A stretch of DNA of 64,000 bases from Azospirillum formosense (GCF_040500525.1 NZ_CP159405.1:1-64000); one strand, 5' to 3'. Positions 7,978-17,182 are shown, numbered from the stretch's first letter. The notes: generated from the sequence alone by a model not told the origin. Numbers and translations: made by a program.

Positions 7978-9000
7978 ATGACCGGCGACGATTTGAAGCT
8001 GCTGCGCGAGAGGCGCGGCCTCACCCAGACGCAGATGGCCGCGTTCGTGAACGAACTGACCGGCCGCCGCTACGACAAGCAGAGGCTCAGCAAATGGGAG
8101 ACGGGGCGCGAGCCCCTGCCCCGCGACGTGCTGGGCCGGCTGCTGCTGCTGTCCCTGGAGCAGCCGGCGACCGAGACGCCGCGGGCCGGCACGACCATCG
8201 CCGTCGGCCTGCAAAAGGGTGGCACGGCCAAGACGGCGACCTCGATCAACGTCGCCTTCATGTTGGCCCGGTCGGGCAACCGCGTGCTGCTGGTGGACGC
8301 TGATCCGCAGGGCAACGCCACGGTCCATGTCGGCGTGCCGCAGACCGACGTGGTGGCGCTGACCGAGCAGGGCAGGGTGCTCTACCACGCGCTGATGGGC
8401 AAGGCGAAGCTGGCCGACGTCATCCGCCCGACCAGTGTGGAAGGGCTGGACGTCGTGCCGTCGAGCATCGCGCTCGCCAGCGCCGACACCGAACTGCCCG
8501 GCAACCTGACCAACGCCCAGACCGCCATGGCGGAGATGCTGGACGCGGTGCGGGGCGCGTATGATTTCATCCTGATCGACTGCGCGCCGAACCTGGGGGC
8601 GGTCACCATCAACGCGCTGACCGCGGCGGACTATGTGCTGATCCCCTGCCAGGCGGAGCCGCACGCCATCCTGGGCGTCAACGCCTTCCTGGACACCGTG
8701 ACGAAGATCCAGCGGCGGCTGAACCCGAACCTGCGCATTCTCGGCGTGCTGCCGACCATGCTCAATCCCCGCCAGACCCAGGACCGCTCCTCGCTGGAGG
8801 ACATCGGCCGGCTGTGGGGCGAGGATTACCGGGTCTTCCCGCCGGTGCCGCGCGCGACGATCTACGCGCAGGCCGCCGGAGCCAACGTCATCACGCTGGA
8901 CGCCGACATCGGCGCGCCGGGCGTGGAAAGCTACGCCGCCATCGCCGGTGCCCTTCTGAAGGCCACCGGACGCATCCGGGAGTCGTCCGATGCCGCCTAA
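7978..9000 (+). CDS. parA: Partition ATPase ParA with N-terminal Cro/C1 domain
   Basis: The 340-residue protein has an XRE-type helix-turn-helix (about residues 5-55, RRGLTQTQMAAFVNEL). A deviant Walker A loop KGGTAKT follows at 80-86, then a Walker B region FILIDCAPNLG near 195-203. ParA ATPases move replicon copies apart together with ParB bound at parS. The fused DNA-binding domain suggests ParA represses its own operon. The ATG at 7978 follows GAGGGGGCA. parB overlaps the 3' end by 11 bases, so the two are translated together. This pair supports a separate replicon. Confidence 0.9.
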   Translation: MTGDDLKLLRERRGLTQTQMAAFVNELTGRRYDKQRLSKWETGREPLPRDVLGRLLLLSLEQPATETPRAGTTIAVGLQKGGTAKTATSINVAFMLARSGNRVLLVDADPQGNATVHVGVPQTDVVALTEQGRVLYHALMGKAKLADVIRPTSVEGLDVVPSSIALASADTELPGNLTNAQTAMAEMLDAVRGAYDFILIDCAPNLGAVTINALTAADYVLIPCQAEPHAILGVNAFLDTVTKIQRRLNPNLRILGVLPTMLNPRQTQDRSSLEDIGRLWGEDYRVFPPVPRATIYAQAAGANVITLDADIGAPGVESYAAIAGALLKATGRIRESSDAA

Positions 9001-9847
9001 GAAGCTGACCCGCCAGACCGCCGCCACCGTCCTGCAGGCCAAGAACACCGCCCCGGCCCTGGAGACCGACCGGCTGTTCGGGCTGACCGGCGCCCTGCCC
9101 CGGCTGATCGAGGCCGACGTCGCCGCCATCCGCACCGACCCCAACCAGCCGCGCACCGTCTTCGACGAGACGGCCCTCGCCTCGCTGGCCGCCTCCATCG
9201 AGCGGCACGGGCTGCAGCAGCCGGTGCTGGTGCAGGAGACGGCGGAGAAGGGCGTCTACCGCCTCGTGGCCGGCGAGCGTCGCCTGCGCGCCCACCAGAT
9301 GCTCGGCCGCCCGACCATCGCCGCCATCATCACCAAGGGCAAGGCGGAGGAGATCGCGCTGATCGAGAACGTCCAGCGCGTGGACCTGGACGCCATCGAT
9401 CTGGCCCGCGGCCTAACCCAGCTCATCGACAGCCACGGCTACGCCCAGGCGGAGGTCGCCGCGGTCCTCGGCTGCTCGGAGGCCGAGGTGTCGAAGCGGC
9501 TGAAGGTGCTGGACCTGCCCACCGACATCCTCCGCGAATACCGGGAGAACCCCGACGCGGTGTCCCGCTCAGCCCTGGTCGAGCTGGCCTTCGTCGGTGA
9601 CGAAGGGGAGGTGCGGCGGCTGTGGCAGTCGGCGCGCACTGGCGGGCTGACGGTGCAGTCGGTGCGCGCGGCGCGGGCGTCCAAGGCGCCGGGAACCGCG
9701 GAGCCGATGCGCGTGCTCGGCCGCTCGATCAACCGCATCGAGAAGGAGCTGAAGGCCATCGACGCGGTCAGCAACGCGATGCAGAAGGAACATCGGGAGC
9801 TGCTGCGGGACCTGCGGATGCGCATCGACGATCTGCTGGGGGAATGA
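8990..9847 (+). CDS. parB: Chromosome/plasmid partition protein ParB
   Basis: The 285-residue protein has a ParB/Spo0J N-terminal CTP-binding domain with the signature GERR at residues 95-98 and RTDPNQPR near 48-55. A helix-turn-helix for parS binding follows around YAQAEVAAVLGCSEAEVSKR. The C-terminus has a heptad-like dimerisation region (INRIEKELKAIDAVSNAMQK). It begins inside the end of parA and is followed within 3 bases of its stop by the first of two palindromes that are good parS candidates. Confidence 0.92.
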   Translation: MPPKKLTRQTAATVLQAKNTAPALETDRLFGLTGALPRLIEADVAAIRTDPNQPRTVFDETALASLAASIERHGLQQPVLVQETAEKGVYRLVAGERRLRAHQMLGRPTIAAIITKGKAEEIALIENVQRVDLDAIDLARGLTQLIDSHGYAQAEVAAVLGCSEAEVSKRLKVLDLPTDILREYRENPDAVSRSALVELAFVGDEGEVRRLWQSARTGGLTVQSVRAARASKAPGTAEPMRVLGRSINRIEKELKAIDAVSNAMQKEHRELLRDLRMRIDDLLGE

Positions 9848-9849
9848 CC

Positions 9850-9867
9850 GCTTTCGAAATCGAAAGC
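9850..9867. promoter_or_regulatory. Candidate parS site 1
   Basis: The palindrome GCTTTCGA-AA-TCGAAAGC lies 3 bases after the parB stop. A near copy follows at 9911-9928. Paired palindromes beside parB are the usual arrangement of partition sites. The sequence does not match the classical chromosomal parS. Confidence 0.6.
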
Positions 9868-9910
9868 GTCTTAAGGTTGTAGTTCTTAGAGATTGAAGCA
9901 ACCTATAAGG

Positions 9911-9928
9911 GCTTTCGAAGTCGAAACG
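9911..9928. promoter_or_regulatory. Candidate parS site 2
   Basis: The sequence GCTTTCGA-AG-TCGAAACG repeats 15 of the 18 positions of the site at 9850-9867, with the core TTTCGA-N2-TCGAAA intact. Between the two sites, CTTAAGGTTG and CAACCTATAAG form a further imperfect inverted repeat. Confidence 0.55.
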
Positions 9929-9963
9929 TGAAATGCCCCCAGGGCGTCAATCCTGGACGGTAT

Positions 9964-10050
9964 TGCCCCCACCCCGACCCTCCCCCGCCAGCGCAGGGGA
10001 GGGGGCAAAAAAAGTCCCTCCCCTGCGCTGGCGGGGGAGGGTTGGGGGCA
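9964..10050. repeat. GC-rich intergenic hairpin repeat, copy 1
   Basis: Two 26-base arms (9978-10003 and 10016-10041) are perfect inverted copies of CCCTCCCC-type sequence separated by a 12-base A-rich spacer, with extra pairing TGCCCCC/GGGGGCA outside. Each arm also folds on itself. It lies between the convergent parB and xsc genes and may act as a two-way terminator. Related copies are at 55935-56016 and 60200-60303. Confidence 0.8.
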
Positions 10051-10104
10051 AAGCCCCTGCAAATCATGCAAAGAAGCACCGCGTGAACGGCGCCGTGCTT
10101 TGCC

Positions 10105-11880
10105 TTACACGGCCTGCTGCGGGCGCATGTCCGCCGGGTCGATGCCGGCGATCGCGACCGGCTTCTTCATGGCGTCGCGGCGGAAGGGCTCGCCCAGCTC
10201 CTGGTTCAGGATCACCTCGACGAAGGTGGTGATGCCGCGGCCCTGGTCCTCGATCGCCTGGCGCAGGGCGGCGGTCACCTCGTCCTGGGTGCGCGCGGTG
10301 ACGCCCTTCAGGCCGCAACCCTCGGCCACCTTGGCGTAGCTGAGCTTGGGGTTCAGCTCCGTGCCGACGAAGTTGTTGTCGAACCACAGCGTCGTGTTGC
10401 GCTTCTCCGCCCCCCATTGGAAGTTCCGGAAGATCACCATGGTGACCGCCGGCCATCCCTCGCGCCCGATGGAGGACATCTCGTTCATCGAGATGCCGAA
10501 GGCGCCGTCACCGGCGAAGCCGACCACCGGCGTGTTCGGGCAGCCGATCTTCGCCCCGACGATCGACGGGAAGCCGTAGCCGCAGGGGCCGAACATGCCG
10601 GGCGCCAGATATTTCCGCCCCTCCTCGAAGGTGGGGTAGGCGTTGCCGATGGCGCAGTTGTTGCCGATGTCGGTGGACAGGATGGCGTCCGCCGGCAGGG
10701 CGGCCTGGATGGCCCGCCACGCCTGACGGGGCGACATGCGGTCGGACTCGCGCTCGCGCGCCTCGGCGTTCCAACTCGTTCCGGGATCGTCCTCCTCATG
10801 GTCGAGCGAGGACAGGAGCTGAAGCCACGCCGACTTGGTCTGGTGGATCAAGGCGCGGCGCTCCAGCCGGCCCGCGTCCCCGGCGCCGGGGGCGAGTTGC
10901 GCCAGGATCTGCTGGGCGACTTGGCGGGCGTCGCCGCAGATGCCGACCGAGACCTTCTTGGTCAGGCCGATGCGGTCGGGGTTGATGTCCACCTGGATGA
11001 TCTTGGCGTTCTTCGGCCAATAGTCGATGCCATAGCCGGGCAGGGTGGAGAAGGGGTTGAGCCGCGTGCCGAGCGCCAGAACGACGTCGGCCTTGGCGAT
11101 CAGCTCCATCGCCGCCTTGGACCCGTTGTAGCCGAGCGGCCCGACCGACAGCGGGTGGCTGCCGGGGAAGGCGTCGTTGTGCTGGTAGCCGCAGCAGACC
11201 GGCGCGTCCAGCCGCTCCGCCAGCGCGATGCTGTCCGGAATGGCTCCGCCGATCACCACCCCGGCGCCGTTGAGGATGACCGGGAACTTCGCCTCCGACA
11301 GCAGGCGGGCCGCCTCGGCGATGGCCTGCCGCCCGCCCGCCGGGCGCTCCAGCCGGACGATCTGCGGCAGCTCGACGTCGATCACCTGGGTCCAGAAATC
11401 GCGCGGCACGTTGATCTGCGCCGGGGCGCAGCCGCGCCACGCCTTCTCGATGACGCGGTTCAGCACCTCGGCCATGCGGCTGGGGTCGCGCACCTCCTCC
11501 TGGTAGCAGACCATCTCCTTGAACATGGCCATCTGCTCGACCTCCTGGAAACCGCCTTGGCCGATGGTCTTGTTGGCAGCCTGCGGCGTCACCAGCAGCA
11601 TCGGCGTGTGGTTCCAGTAGGCGGTCTTGATGGAGGTGACGAAGCCGGTCACGCCGGGTCCGTTCTGGGCGATCGCCATGGCCATTTCCCCGGTGACCCG
11701 GCTGTAGCCATCGCAGATCAGGGCGGCGTTGGTCTCGTGCGCGCAGTCCCAGAACCGGATGCCGGCCTTGGGGAAGAGGTCGGAGACCGGCATCATGGCC
11801 GATCCGATGATCCCGAAGGCGTGCCGGATGCCGTGCATCTGAAGGACCTTCACGAACGCTTCCTCGGTGGTCATTTTCAT
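10105..11880 (-). CDS. xsc: Sulfoacetaldehyde acetyltransferase
   Basis: The 591-residue thiamine-diphosphate enzyme converts sulfoacetaldehyde and phosphate to acetyl phosphate and sulfite, the C-S bond-cleaving step of aerobic C2-sulfonate degradation. The catalytic Glu49 lies in WDCAHET and the ThDP motif runs from GDGAFG to NFQWGAEK near residues 465-500. Overall sequence and length match Xsc rather than acetolactate synthase. I chose the ATG at 11880, 9 bases after GAGG; an upstream in-frame ATG at 11889 directly abuts that site. It is the last gene of a long minus-strand cluster that also holds pta, sauS-like and soeABC genes. Confidence 0.9.
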   Translation of the reverse strand: MKMTTEEAFVKVLQMHGIRHAFGIIGSAMMPVSDLFPKAGIRFWDCAHETNAALICDGYSRVTGEMAMAIAQNGPGVTGFVTSIKTAYWNHTPMLLVTPQAANKTIGQGGFQEVEQMAMFKEMVCYQEEVRDPSRMAEVLNRVIEKAWRGCAPAQINVPRDFWTQVIDVELPQIVRLERPAGGRQAIAEAARLLSEAKFPVILNGAGVVIGGAIPDSIALAERLDAPVCCGYQHNDAFPGSHPLSVGPLGYNGSKAAMELIAKADVVLALGTRLNPFSTLPGYGIDYWPKNAKIIQVDINPDRIGLTKKVSVGICGDARQVAQQILAQLAPGAGDAGRLERRALIHQTKSAWLQLLSSLDHEEDDPGTSWNAEARERESDRMSPRQAWRAIQAALPADAILSTDIGNNCAIGNAYPTFEEGRKYLAPGMFGPCGYGFPSIVGAKIGCPNTPVVGFAGDGAFGISMNEMSSIGREGWPAVTMVIFRNFQWGAEKRNTTLWFDNNFVGTELNPKLSYAKVAEGCGLKGVTARTQDEVTAALRQAIEDQGRGITTFVEVILNQELGEPFRRDAMKKPVAIAGIDPADMRPQQAV

Positions 11881-11953
11881 GGTGCGCATCCTCGTTTCAT
11901 GGATGGGTGGCGTGGGATGAAAGGGGAGGGTGGCCAGGGTGATCGGCCGGCGG

Positions 11954-12322
11954 TCAGCCGGCGATCACGCGCGGCATGGCCCGCTCGCCGGGGCCGGGAC
12001 AAATGGCCGGCCGGTGCACGGCGATCAGGGGGGCGTAGCCGTCGGTCCCCTCCGGCATCGGCATGGCGAACCAGCGGTAATGGCGTCCGCTCCAGACGAG
12101 CAGCCCTTGGCTCAGGCCGTGCCCGTCCACCGCGAAGCGGTCGATCAGGCGTCCCGCGAGGCCGGCGGACAGCGGTTCGTAGACAATGCCGGGGCCGGAG
12201 CGGAACCCGACGCGGGGGCAGGAGGGCGAGCCGCAGATGTAGAGGCTCCGGGCGTCCATCGCCTTGGCGCGGGTCATCAGGAGGGCCAGGGCGGGGCCGT
12301 GATCGGTGTGGTCTTGCGGCAT
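11954..12322 (-). CDS. Hypothetical protein between soeC and xsc
   Basis: The 122-residue soluble protein has no domain I recognise. A Cys-x4-Cys pair (YICGSPSCPRVG, residues about 29-40) could bind metal, and the middle is rich in aromatic residues (LLVWSGRHYRWFAMPMPEG). It lies 52 bases after the membrane subunit of the sulfite dehydrogenase and 73 bases before xsc, all on the same strand, so it is probably co-expressed with them. A role in sulfite handling or in enzyme assembly is a guess from position only. Confidence 0.65.
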   Translation of the reverse strand: MPQDHTDHGPALALLMTRAKAMDARSLYICGSPSCPRVGFRSGPGIVYEPLSAGLAGRLIDRFAVDGHGLSQGLLVWSGRHYRWFAMPMPEGTDGYAPLIAVHRPAICPGPGERAMPRVIAG

Positions 12323-12374
12323 GTCTGCTCCTTTCCCGATCGAGGGATGAAGAGGCGGGGCCAGAGTGGAGGGG

Positions 12375-13328
12375 TCAGGCTTCCCCGGCGCCGTAGAAGA
12401 GCGTCACGGTGTGCTTCGCCTCGGCGAAGAAGAGCCAGCGCTCGGCGATCACCCCCAGGGCGGCGGCGGCGGCGGCCAGCAGAGCCAGCGTGCCGGAGAG
12501 GGCGCCGGGGCCGGCGACCAGCGCGCCGAGGCTCAGCGCCGTCGGCAGGGCGAAGGCGGCGAGGCGGGTGATCAGGCGCAGGCGGACGGCGTGGCGGCGC
12601 CCGACGCGGAAACCCATTTCCTTCAGCAGGTAGTTGTCCTCGCTGTGCGGGGCGTCGAGCAGGCGGACCCGCCCGATGTGGCCCAGCCCAGTCGCCGTCT
12701 CCGCCGTGCTGACGGGGCGGGCGGTGGCGCAGTGCCGCCAATGCCCCTCCTTGGCCGCCCAGGCCAGCGCCACCGACGCCAGGGCCAGCAGGGAGGACCA
12801 AGCCGACGCCTGCCCCGCCACACCCAGCAGCGCGTTCAGCAGCAGCGCTCCGGTCATCAGCGACAGCGCCAGATAGGTGCGCGGCACCCAGGGGTTGGCC
12901 CACTGGCGGATGGGCTTCAGCGAGGCGTAGATCATCGCCGTGCAGTAGACGGTGACCGCCGCCATCGCCGCGGTGATCCAGCCGGCGACGCCCGCCACCC
13001 CGCCGCCATCGGCAGAAAGGACGATCCAGGCGATGGCGAAGACGCCCGCCGGCAAGAAGGTGGCGACCGCCGCCACCCCTTCGCGCGACAGCCAGGAGCT
13101 GCGCCACTGCGACAGCGCACGCCACGCCCGCTCCGGACGGCCGAGATGGGCCAGCGAGGACAGCAGCCCGGCCACCACCAGCCCCAGGGCGAGGGCGAGG
13201 GCGGCGAGGCCGAACAGCGGGCTCGCCGGCAGCAGGCCGAGGGGCGCCAGCAGGCCGAGCAGGGCAAGCAGGCCATAACCGGCGCCCGCAGCGCTCGTGA
13301 AGAAGATGATGGAGAAGGCCGGATGCAT
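12375..13328 (-). CDS. soeC: Sulfite dehydrogenase membrane anchor (DmsC/SoeC-like)
   Basis: The 317-residue integral membrane protein has eight or so hydrophobic helices and belongs to the DmsC/NrfD-like anchor family. In SoeABC this subunit passes electrons from the iron-sulfur protein to quinone. It begins with MHPAFSIIFFTSAAGAGYG and contains SLAHLGRPERAWRAL, both typical of DmsC proteins. It starts 13 bases after soeB, in the order A-B-C. By itself the family would allow a DMSO reductase anchor; the adjacent xsc favours sulfite oxidation. Confidence 0.8.
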   Translation of the reverse strand: MHPAFSIIFFTSAAGAGYGLLALLGLLAPLGLLPASPLFGLAALALALGLVVAGLLSSLAHLGRPERAWRALSQWRSSWLSREGVAAVATFLPAGVFAIAWIVLSADGGGVAGVAGWITAAMAAVTVYCTAMIYASLKPIRQWANPWVPRTYLALSLMTGALLLNALLGVAGQASAWSSLLALASVALAWAAKEGHWRHCATARPVSTAETATGLGHIGRVRLLDAPHSEDNYLLKEMGFRVGRRHAVRLRLITRLAAFALPTALSLGALVAGPGALSGTLALLAAAAAALGVIAERWLFFAEAKHTVTLFYGAGEA

Positions 13329-13341
13329 GGAACTCCCTCCC

Positions 13342-14097
13342 TCAGCGCGCCAGGATGCGGTCGGCCCATTTCAGCAGGCCGTGGAGCGGCAGGTCGTCGT
13401 TGGCGCTGTCCTTGGTGACGCGCTCGTCGAGCGCCAGGGCGGGGCGGGGCCGCGGCGGCAGGTACTTGTTGGTCGGCTCGTAGCCCAGCTCCGGCATCAG
13501 GTCGTAGCCGCCGCGCTCCGCCACCAGCTTCGAGACGGCGGAGGACGGGTCGGCGAGGTCGCCGAAATGGCGGGCGGAGGTCGGGCAGACCATGACGCAG
13601 GCCGGCACCCGGTCCGCCTCGTGGAGGTTCTCGTTGTGGATGCGGTCGATGCACAGCGTGCATTTCTTCATCACGCCGACGTCCTGGTCGAACTCCCGCG
13701 CGCCGTAGGGGCAGGCCCAGGAGCACAGCTTGCAGCCAATGCACAGATCCTCGTTGACCAGAACGATGCCGTCCTCGGCCCGCTTGTAGGAGGCGCCGGT
13801 CGGGCAGACGGTCACGCAGGCCGGCTGTTCGCAATGCAGGCAGGAGCGCGGGAAGTTGGTGGTGCGCGACCCGCAGCCGCCCTGCTCCGACCCCGCCTCG
13901 AAGCTGTGGATGCGGTTGAACCACACCCCGTCCGGCCCGGCGCCGTAGGCGTCGGTGTCGGTCAGCGGCGCCATGTGGCCGCCGTCGTTCCACTGCTTGC
14001 AGGCCACCGCGCAGGCGTGGCAGCCGACGCAGGTGTCGAGGTCGATGACCAGCCCCAGCCGGGGGGCGCCGGGTTCGCGGTTGGGAAGGCTCGTCAT
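13342..14097 (-). CDS. soeB: Sulfite dehydrogenase iron-sulfur subunit (SoeB-like)
   Basis: This 251-residue ferredoxin-type subunit has sixteen cysteines in four groups for four [4Fe-4S] clusters. The groups begin with Cys23/26/29/33, Cys86/89/94/98, Cys119/122/125/129 and Cys146/149/167/171. It carries electrons from the molybdenum subunit to the membrane anchor. The start codon overlaps the stop of soeA by four bases (ATGA), so translation is coupled. The start was set at the ATG giving MTSLPNREPG because it matches the family length and this overlap. Confidence 0.88.
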   Translation of the reverse strand: MTSLPNREPGAPRLGLVIDLDTCVGCHACAVACKQWNDGGHMAPLTDTDAYGAGPDGVWFNRIHSFEAGSEQGGCGSRTTNFPRSCLHCEQPACVTVCPTGASYKRAEDGIVLVNEDLCIGCKLCSWACPYGAREFDQDVGVMKKCTLCIDRIHNENLHEADRVPACVMVCPTSARHFGDLADPSSAVSKLVAERGGYDLMPELGYEPTNKYLPPRPRPALALDERVTKDSANDDLPLHGLLKWADRILAR

Positions 14098-17078
14098 GCG
14101 CGGGTCCTCCGGAATACGGCGCCGGTGCGCAGGATGGCGGGCGGCGGCTCGACGCCCGGCGGCATGGCCTGGGCGGGGAAGCGCGGCATCGTCTCGGCCC
14201 GCTCCTTCGGCGGGGCCTTCTCGACGCGGACGCGCAGGTCGTACCAGGCGGCCTGCCCGGTCACCGGATCGGCGTTGGCGTAACGGTAGCCGTTGCGCTC
14301 CGGCAGCAGTTCGGAGATCAGGTGGTTGAGCAGGAAGCCCTTGGTCCCTTCCGGCGCGTCGGTGGACAGGTTCCAGGCGCCGGAGCGCTTGCCGATGGCG
14401 TTCCAGGTCCACACCGTCCCGGCCTCCACCCCGTCCATCAGATGGACCGGCACCCGGATGCGCCCGGTCGGGCTGGTCACCCAGGCCCAGTCGCCGTCGG
14501 CGAGGCCAAGTTGCTCCGCGGTGGAGCGCGCGATGTAGAGGCTGTTGCGCGCCAGGATCTGCCGCAGCCAGGCGTTCTGCGAGCCCCAGGAATGGTACAT
14601 GGGCATCGGGCGCTGGGTGACCGCGTGCAGCGGGAAGGCACCCTCGTCCAGCCCCTCCTCCTCCAGCGGCGGGTACCAGAAGGGCAGGGGGTCGAAGTAG
14701 GTCTCCACCCGCCGCCGCTTGTCGGCGGGCGGCACCACCGCGCCGTGCCCGCGCGCGGCGAGGCGGAATTTCTGGAGCGGCTCGACGTAGAGCTGGAGGA
14801 TCACCGGCTCCGGCTTGTCGAGGAAGCCCATGCGGGTGGCGGTTTCCAGATAGGCCTGGTTGGCGTGCTTGAAATAATGCTGCTCCGGCGGCAGCTCAAA
14901 GTGCCAGAAGCAGCCGTTGCGGACGTAGCGGTCGAGCTGGTCCGGGTTGGGGGCGCCCTTGCCGGCGTCCGTCCCGTCGGCGCCGCGCCAGCCGGCCAGC
15001 GGGCCGATGCCGGGCTTGCGCTCGTGGTTGGTCATGTAGTCGGGATAGCCGCCGGGGTAGCGCGGGCTGCCATCCTCCCGGACGAAGGCGGGCAGGCCGA
15101 GGCGGGCGCCCAGCTCGATCAGCACGTCCTGGAAGGGCCGCACGTCGCGGTCGGGGGTCAGCACCGGCTGGCGGATGGAATCGCCGGGGCCGTGCGCGCT
15201 GCCGATCGGGCGGTCGAGCAGGGAGATGCAGTCCCACCGCTCCAGATAGGTGGTGTCGGCCAGCACGAGGTCGGCGTAGGCCACCATCTCCGACGCGTAG
15301 GCGTCGCAATAGACGATGAAGGGGATGCGGTATTCGCCGCTGTCCGGGTCCTTGTCGGACAGCATCCGCATCGTCTCGGACGTGTTCATCGACGAGTTCC
15401 AGGCCATGTTGGCCATGTACATGAACAGCGTGTCGACGCGGTACGGGTCGCCCTCCCAGGCGTTGGCGACGACCATGTGCATCAGCCCGTGCACCGACAG
15501 CGGCGCGTCCCAGCTGAAGGCTTTGTCGATGCGCAGCGGCTGCCCGTCCTCGCCGACCAGCAAATCCTCCGGCCCCATGGGGTAGCCGAGCGGCATCCCG
15601 TGGATGGCCTTGCCGGGGCCGGTCTCGCCGCGCTTGCCGGCGGGCTTGGGACCCGGCGGGGCGGGGCGGGGGTAGGGCGACTTGTAGCGCCAGCCGCCCG
15701 GCACGTCGATGGTGCCCAGCAGGATTTGCAGGATGTGGATGGCCCGGCAGGTGTGGAAGCCGTTGGAGTGGGCGGAGATGCCGCGCATGGCGTGCATGGC
15801 GATGGGCCGCCCGACCATCCGCTCGTGGCGCCGCCCGGCCCAGTCGGTCCAAGGCTGCTCGATGGTCAGCGTCTCCTGGAAGGCGAGGTGGGCCATCTCG
15901 GCGGCAATGCGGCGGATGGTGTCGGCGGGGACGCCGCAGCGCTCGGCCACCGCCTCCGGGGCGTGTTGCGGGTCGAGGTAACGCTCGGCCAGCAGATGGA
16001 AGGAGGGCACGGCCCGCCGCCCGTCGGGCAGGGTGACGGCGCCGACCAGGGCCGGGCGGATATCGGCCGCGGTCGCCGGGACGGCGCGCTGCTCCACCGC
16101 GTCCCAGGCCAGCGGGGCGCCGTCGGCGTCGCGGGCGAACAGGCCGTCGTCGGGGGCGCCGGGGGCCTGGATGACCAGCCAGGGGGCGTTGGTGTAGCGG
16201 ACGAGATACTCGGCGTCGATGCGGTCGGCGCGCAGCAGCTCGTGGATCAGGGCGAAGACGAACAGCCCGTCGCTGCCCGGACGGATGCCGACCCACTCGT
16301 CGGCAATGGCGGAATAGCCGGTCTTGATCGGGTTGACGGAAACGATCTTGGCGCCGCGCGCCTTCATCTTCGACAGGCCGATCTTGATCGGGTTGCTGTC
16401 ATGGTCCTCGGCCACGCCGAACAGCAACAGGTAGCGGGTGTTGTCCCAGTCCGGCTCCCCGAACTCCCAGAAGCTGCCGCCCAGCGTGTACATGCCCGCC
16501 GCGGCCATGTTGACGGAGCAGAAGCCGCCGTGCGCCGCGAAGTTGGGCGTGCCGAACTGCGCCGCCCAGAAGCCGGTCAGCGACTGGCTCTGGTCGCGCC
16601 CGGTGAAGAAGGCGAGCTTGCTGGGGTCGCTGTCGCGGATCTTGCCGAAACGCTCGGTCAGGATGGTCAGCGCCTCGTCCCACTCGATCTCACGGAACTC
16701 GCCGGTGCCGCGCTCCCCGGTGCGCAGCAGGGGCTTGCGCAGCTTGGCCGGGGAGTTCTGGGTCATGATGCCGGCGGACCCCTTGGCGCAGATCACGCCG
16801 TGGTTCACCGGATGGTCCTTGTTCCCCTCGATGAAGCGGAGCTGGCCGTCCTTGATGTGCACTTTGATGCCGCAGCGGCAGGCGCACATGTAGCAGGTGG
16901 TGTATTTGACCGTGTCGGAGACGGTCGGCGAGGGGTCGATGTCCTCGCGCGGCGACTGGTAGCGGTCGAGCCAGCCGCGCGCGTCCTCGGGCGCCGCCGG
17001 CCCGCTCCTTCGCTGGAACCCCTGGGTGAAGGCGAACCCGCGTGCGCGCTGGCCGCCGACGTCGTCGATCTTCGCCAT
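14094..17078 (-). CDS. soeA: Molybdopterin sulfite dehydrogenase catalytic subunit (SoeA-like)
   Basis: The 994-residue molybdopterin oxidoreductase has an N-terminal [4Fe-4S] site (Cys62, Cys65, Cys69, Cys97) and a likely molybdenum ligand Cys187 in GGFCSVN. A C-terminal dinucleotide-binding domain covers about residues 830-960. There is no twin-arginine leader, in line with the cytoplasmic SoeA of Allochromatium and roseobacters and unlike periplasmic DmsA. The inferred reaction is sulfite to sulfate with electrons to quinone, which removes the sulfite made by Xsc. DMSO-reductase-family substrate calls by eye are risky; the operon context carries most of the weight. Confidence 0.8.
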   Translation of the reverse strand: MAKIDDVGGQRARGFAFTQGFQRRSGPAAPEDARGWLDRYQSPREDIDPSPTVSDTVKYTTCYMCACRCGIKVHIKDGQLRFIEGNKDHPVNHGVICAKGSAGIMTQNSPAKLRKPLLRTGERGTGEFREIEWDEALTILTERFGKIRDSDPSKLAFFTGRDQSQSLTGFWAAQFGTPNFAAHGGFCSVNMAAAGMYTLGGSFWEFGEPDWDNTRYLLLFGVAEDHDSNPIKIGLSKMKARGAKIVSVNPIKTGYSAIADEWVGIRPGSDGLFVFALIHELLRADRIDAEYLVRYTNAPWLVIQAPGAPDDGLFARDADGAPLAWDAVEQRAVPATAADIRPALVGAVTLPDGRRAVPSFHLLAERYLDPQHAPEAVAERCGVPADTIRRIAAEMAHLAFQETLTIEQPWTDWAGRRHERMVGRPIAMHAMRGISAHSNGFHTCRAIHILQILLGTIDVPGGWRYKSPYPRPAPPGPKPAGKRGETGPGKAIHGMPLGYPMGPEDLLVGEDGQPLRIDKAFSWDAPLSVHGLMHMVVANAWEGDPYRVDTLFMYMANMAWNSSMNTSETMRMLSDKDPDSGEYRIPFIVYCDAYASEMVAYADLVLADTTYLERWDCISLLDRPIGSAHGPGDSIRQPVLTPDRDVRPFQDVLIELGARLGLPAFVREDGSPRYPGGYPDYMTNHERKPGIGPLAGWRGADGTDAGKGAPNPDQLDRYVRNGCFWHFELPPEQHYFKHANQAYLETATRMGFLDKPEPVILQLYVEPLQKFRLAARGHGAVVPPADKRRRVETYFDPLPFWYPPLEEEGLDEGAFPLHAVTQRPMPMYHSWGSQNAWLRQILARNSLYIARSTAEQLGLADGDWAWVTSPTGRIRVPVHLMDGVEAGTVWTWNAIGKRSGAWNLSTDAPEGTKGFLLNHLISELLPERNGYRYANADPVTGQAAWYDLRVRVEKAPPKERAETMPRFPAQAMPPGVEPPPAILRTGAVFRRTRA

Positions 17079-17182
17079 CCTGTTCCGTTCCCTTCCGGAA
17101 TGCCTCCCCCGTTCTCTCCCGGCGGAGGGCCGGGAGAGGGGGCGGTGCTGCCGTGCCGTTCTTCAAAAAGGCCGCTGCGGGC

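Noticed and set aside
14094..17078. DMSO or trimethylamine oxide reductase
   Set aside because: There is no twin-arginine leader and the cluster contains xsc, so sulfite oxidation (SoeABC) explains the genes better. Not excluded by sequence alone.
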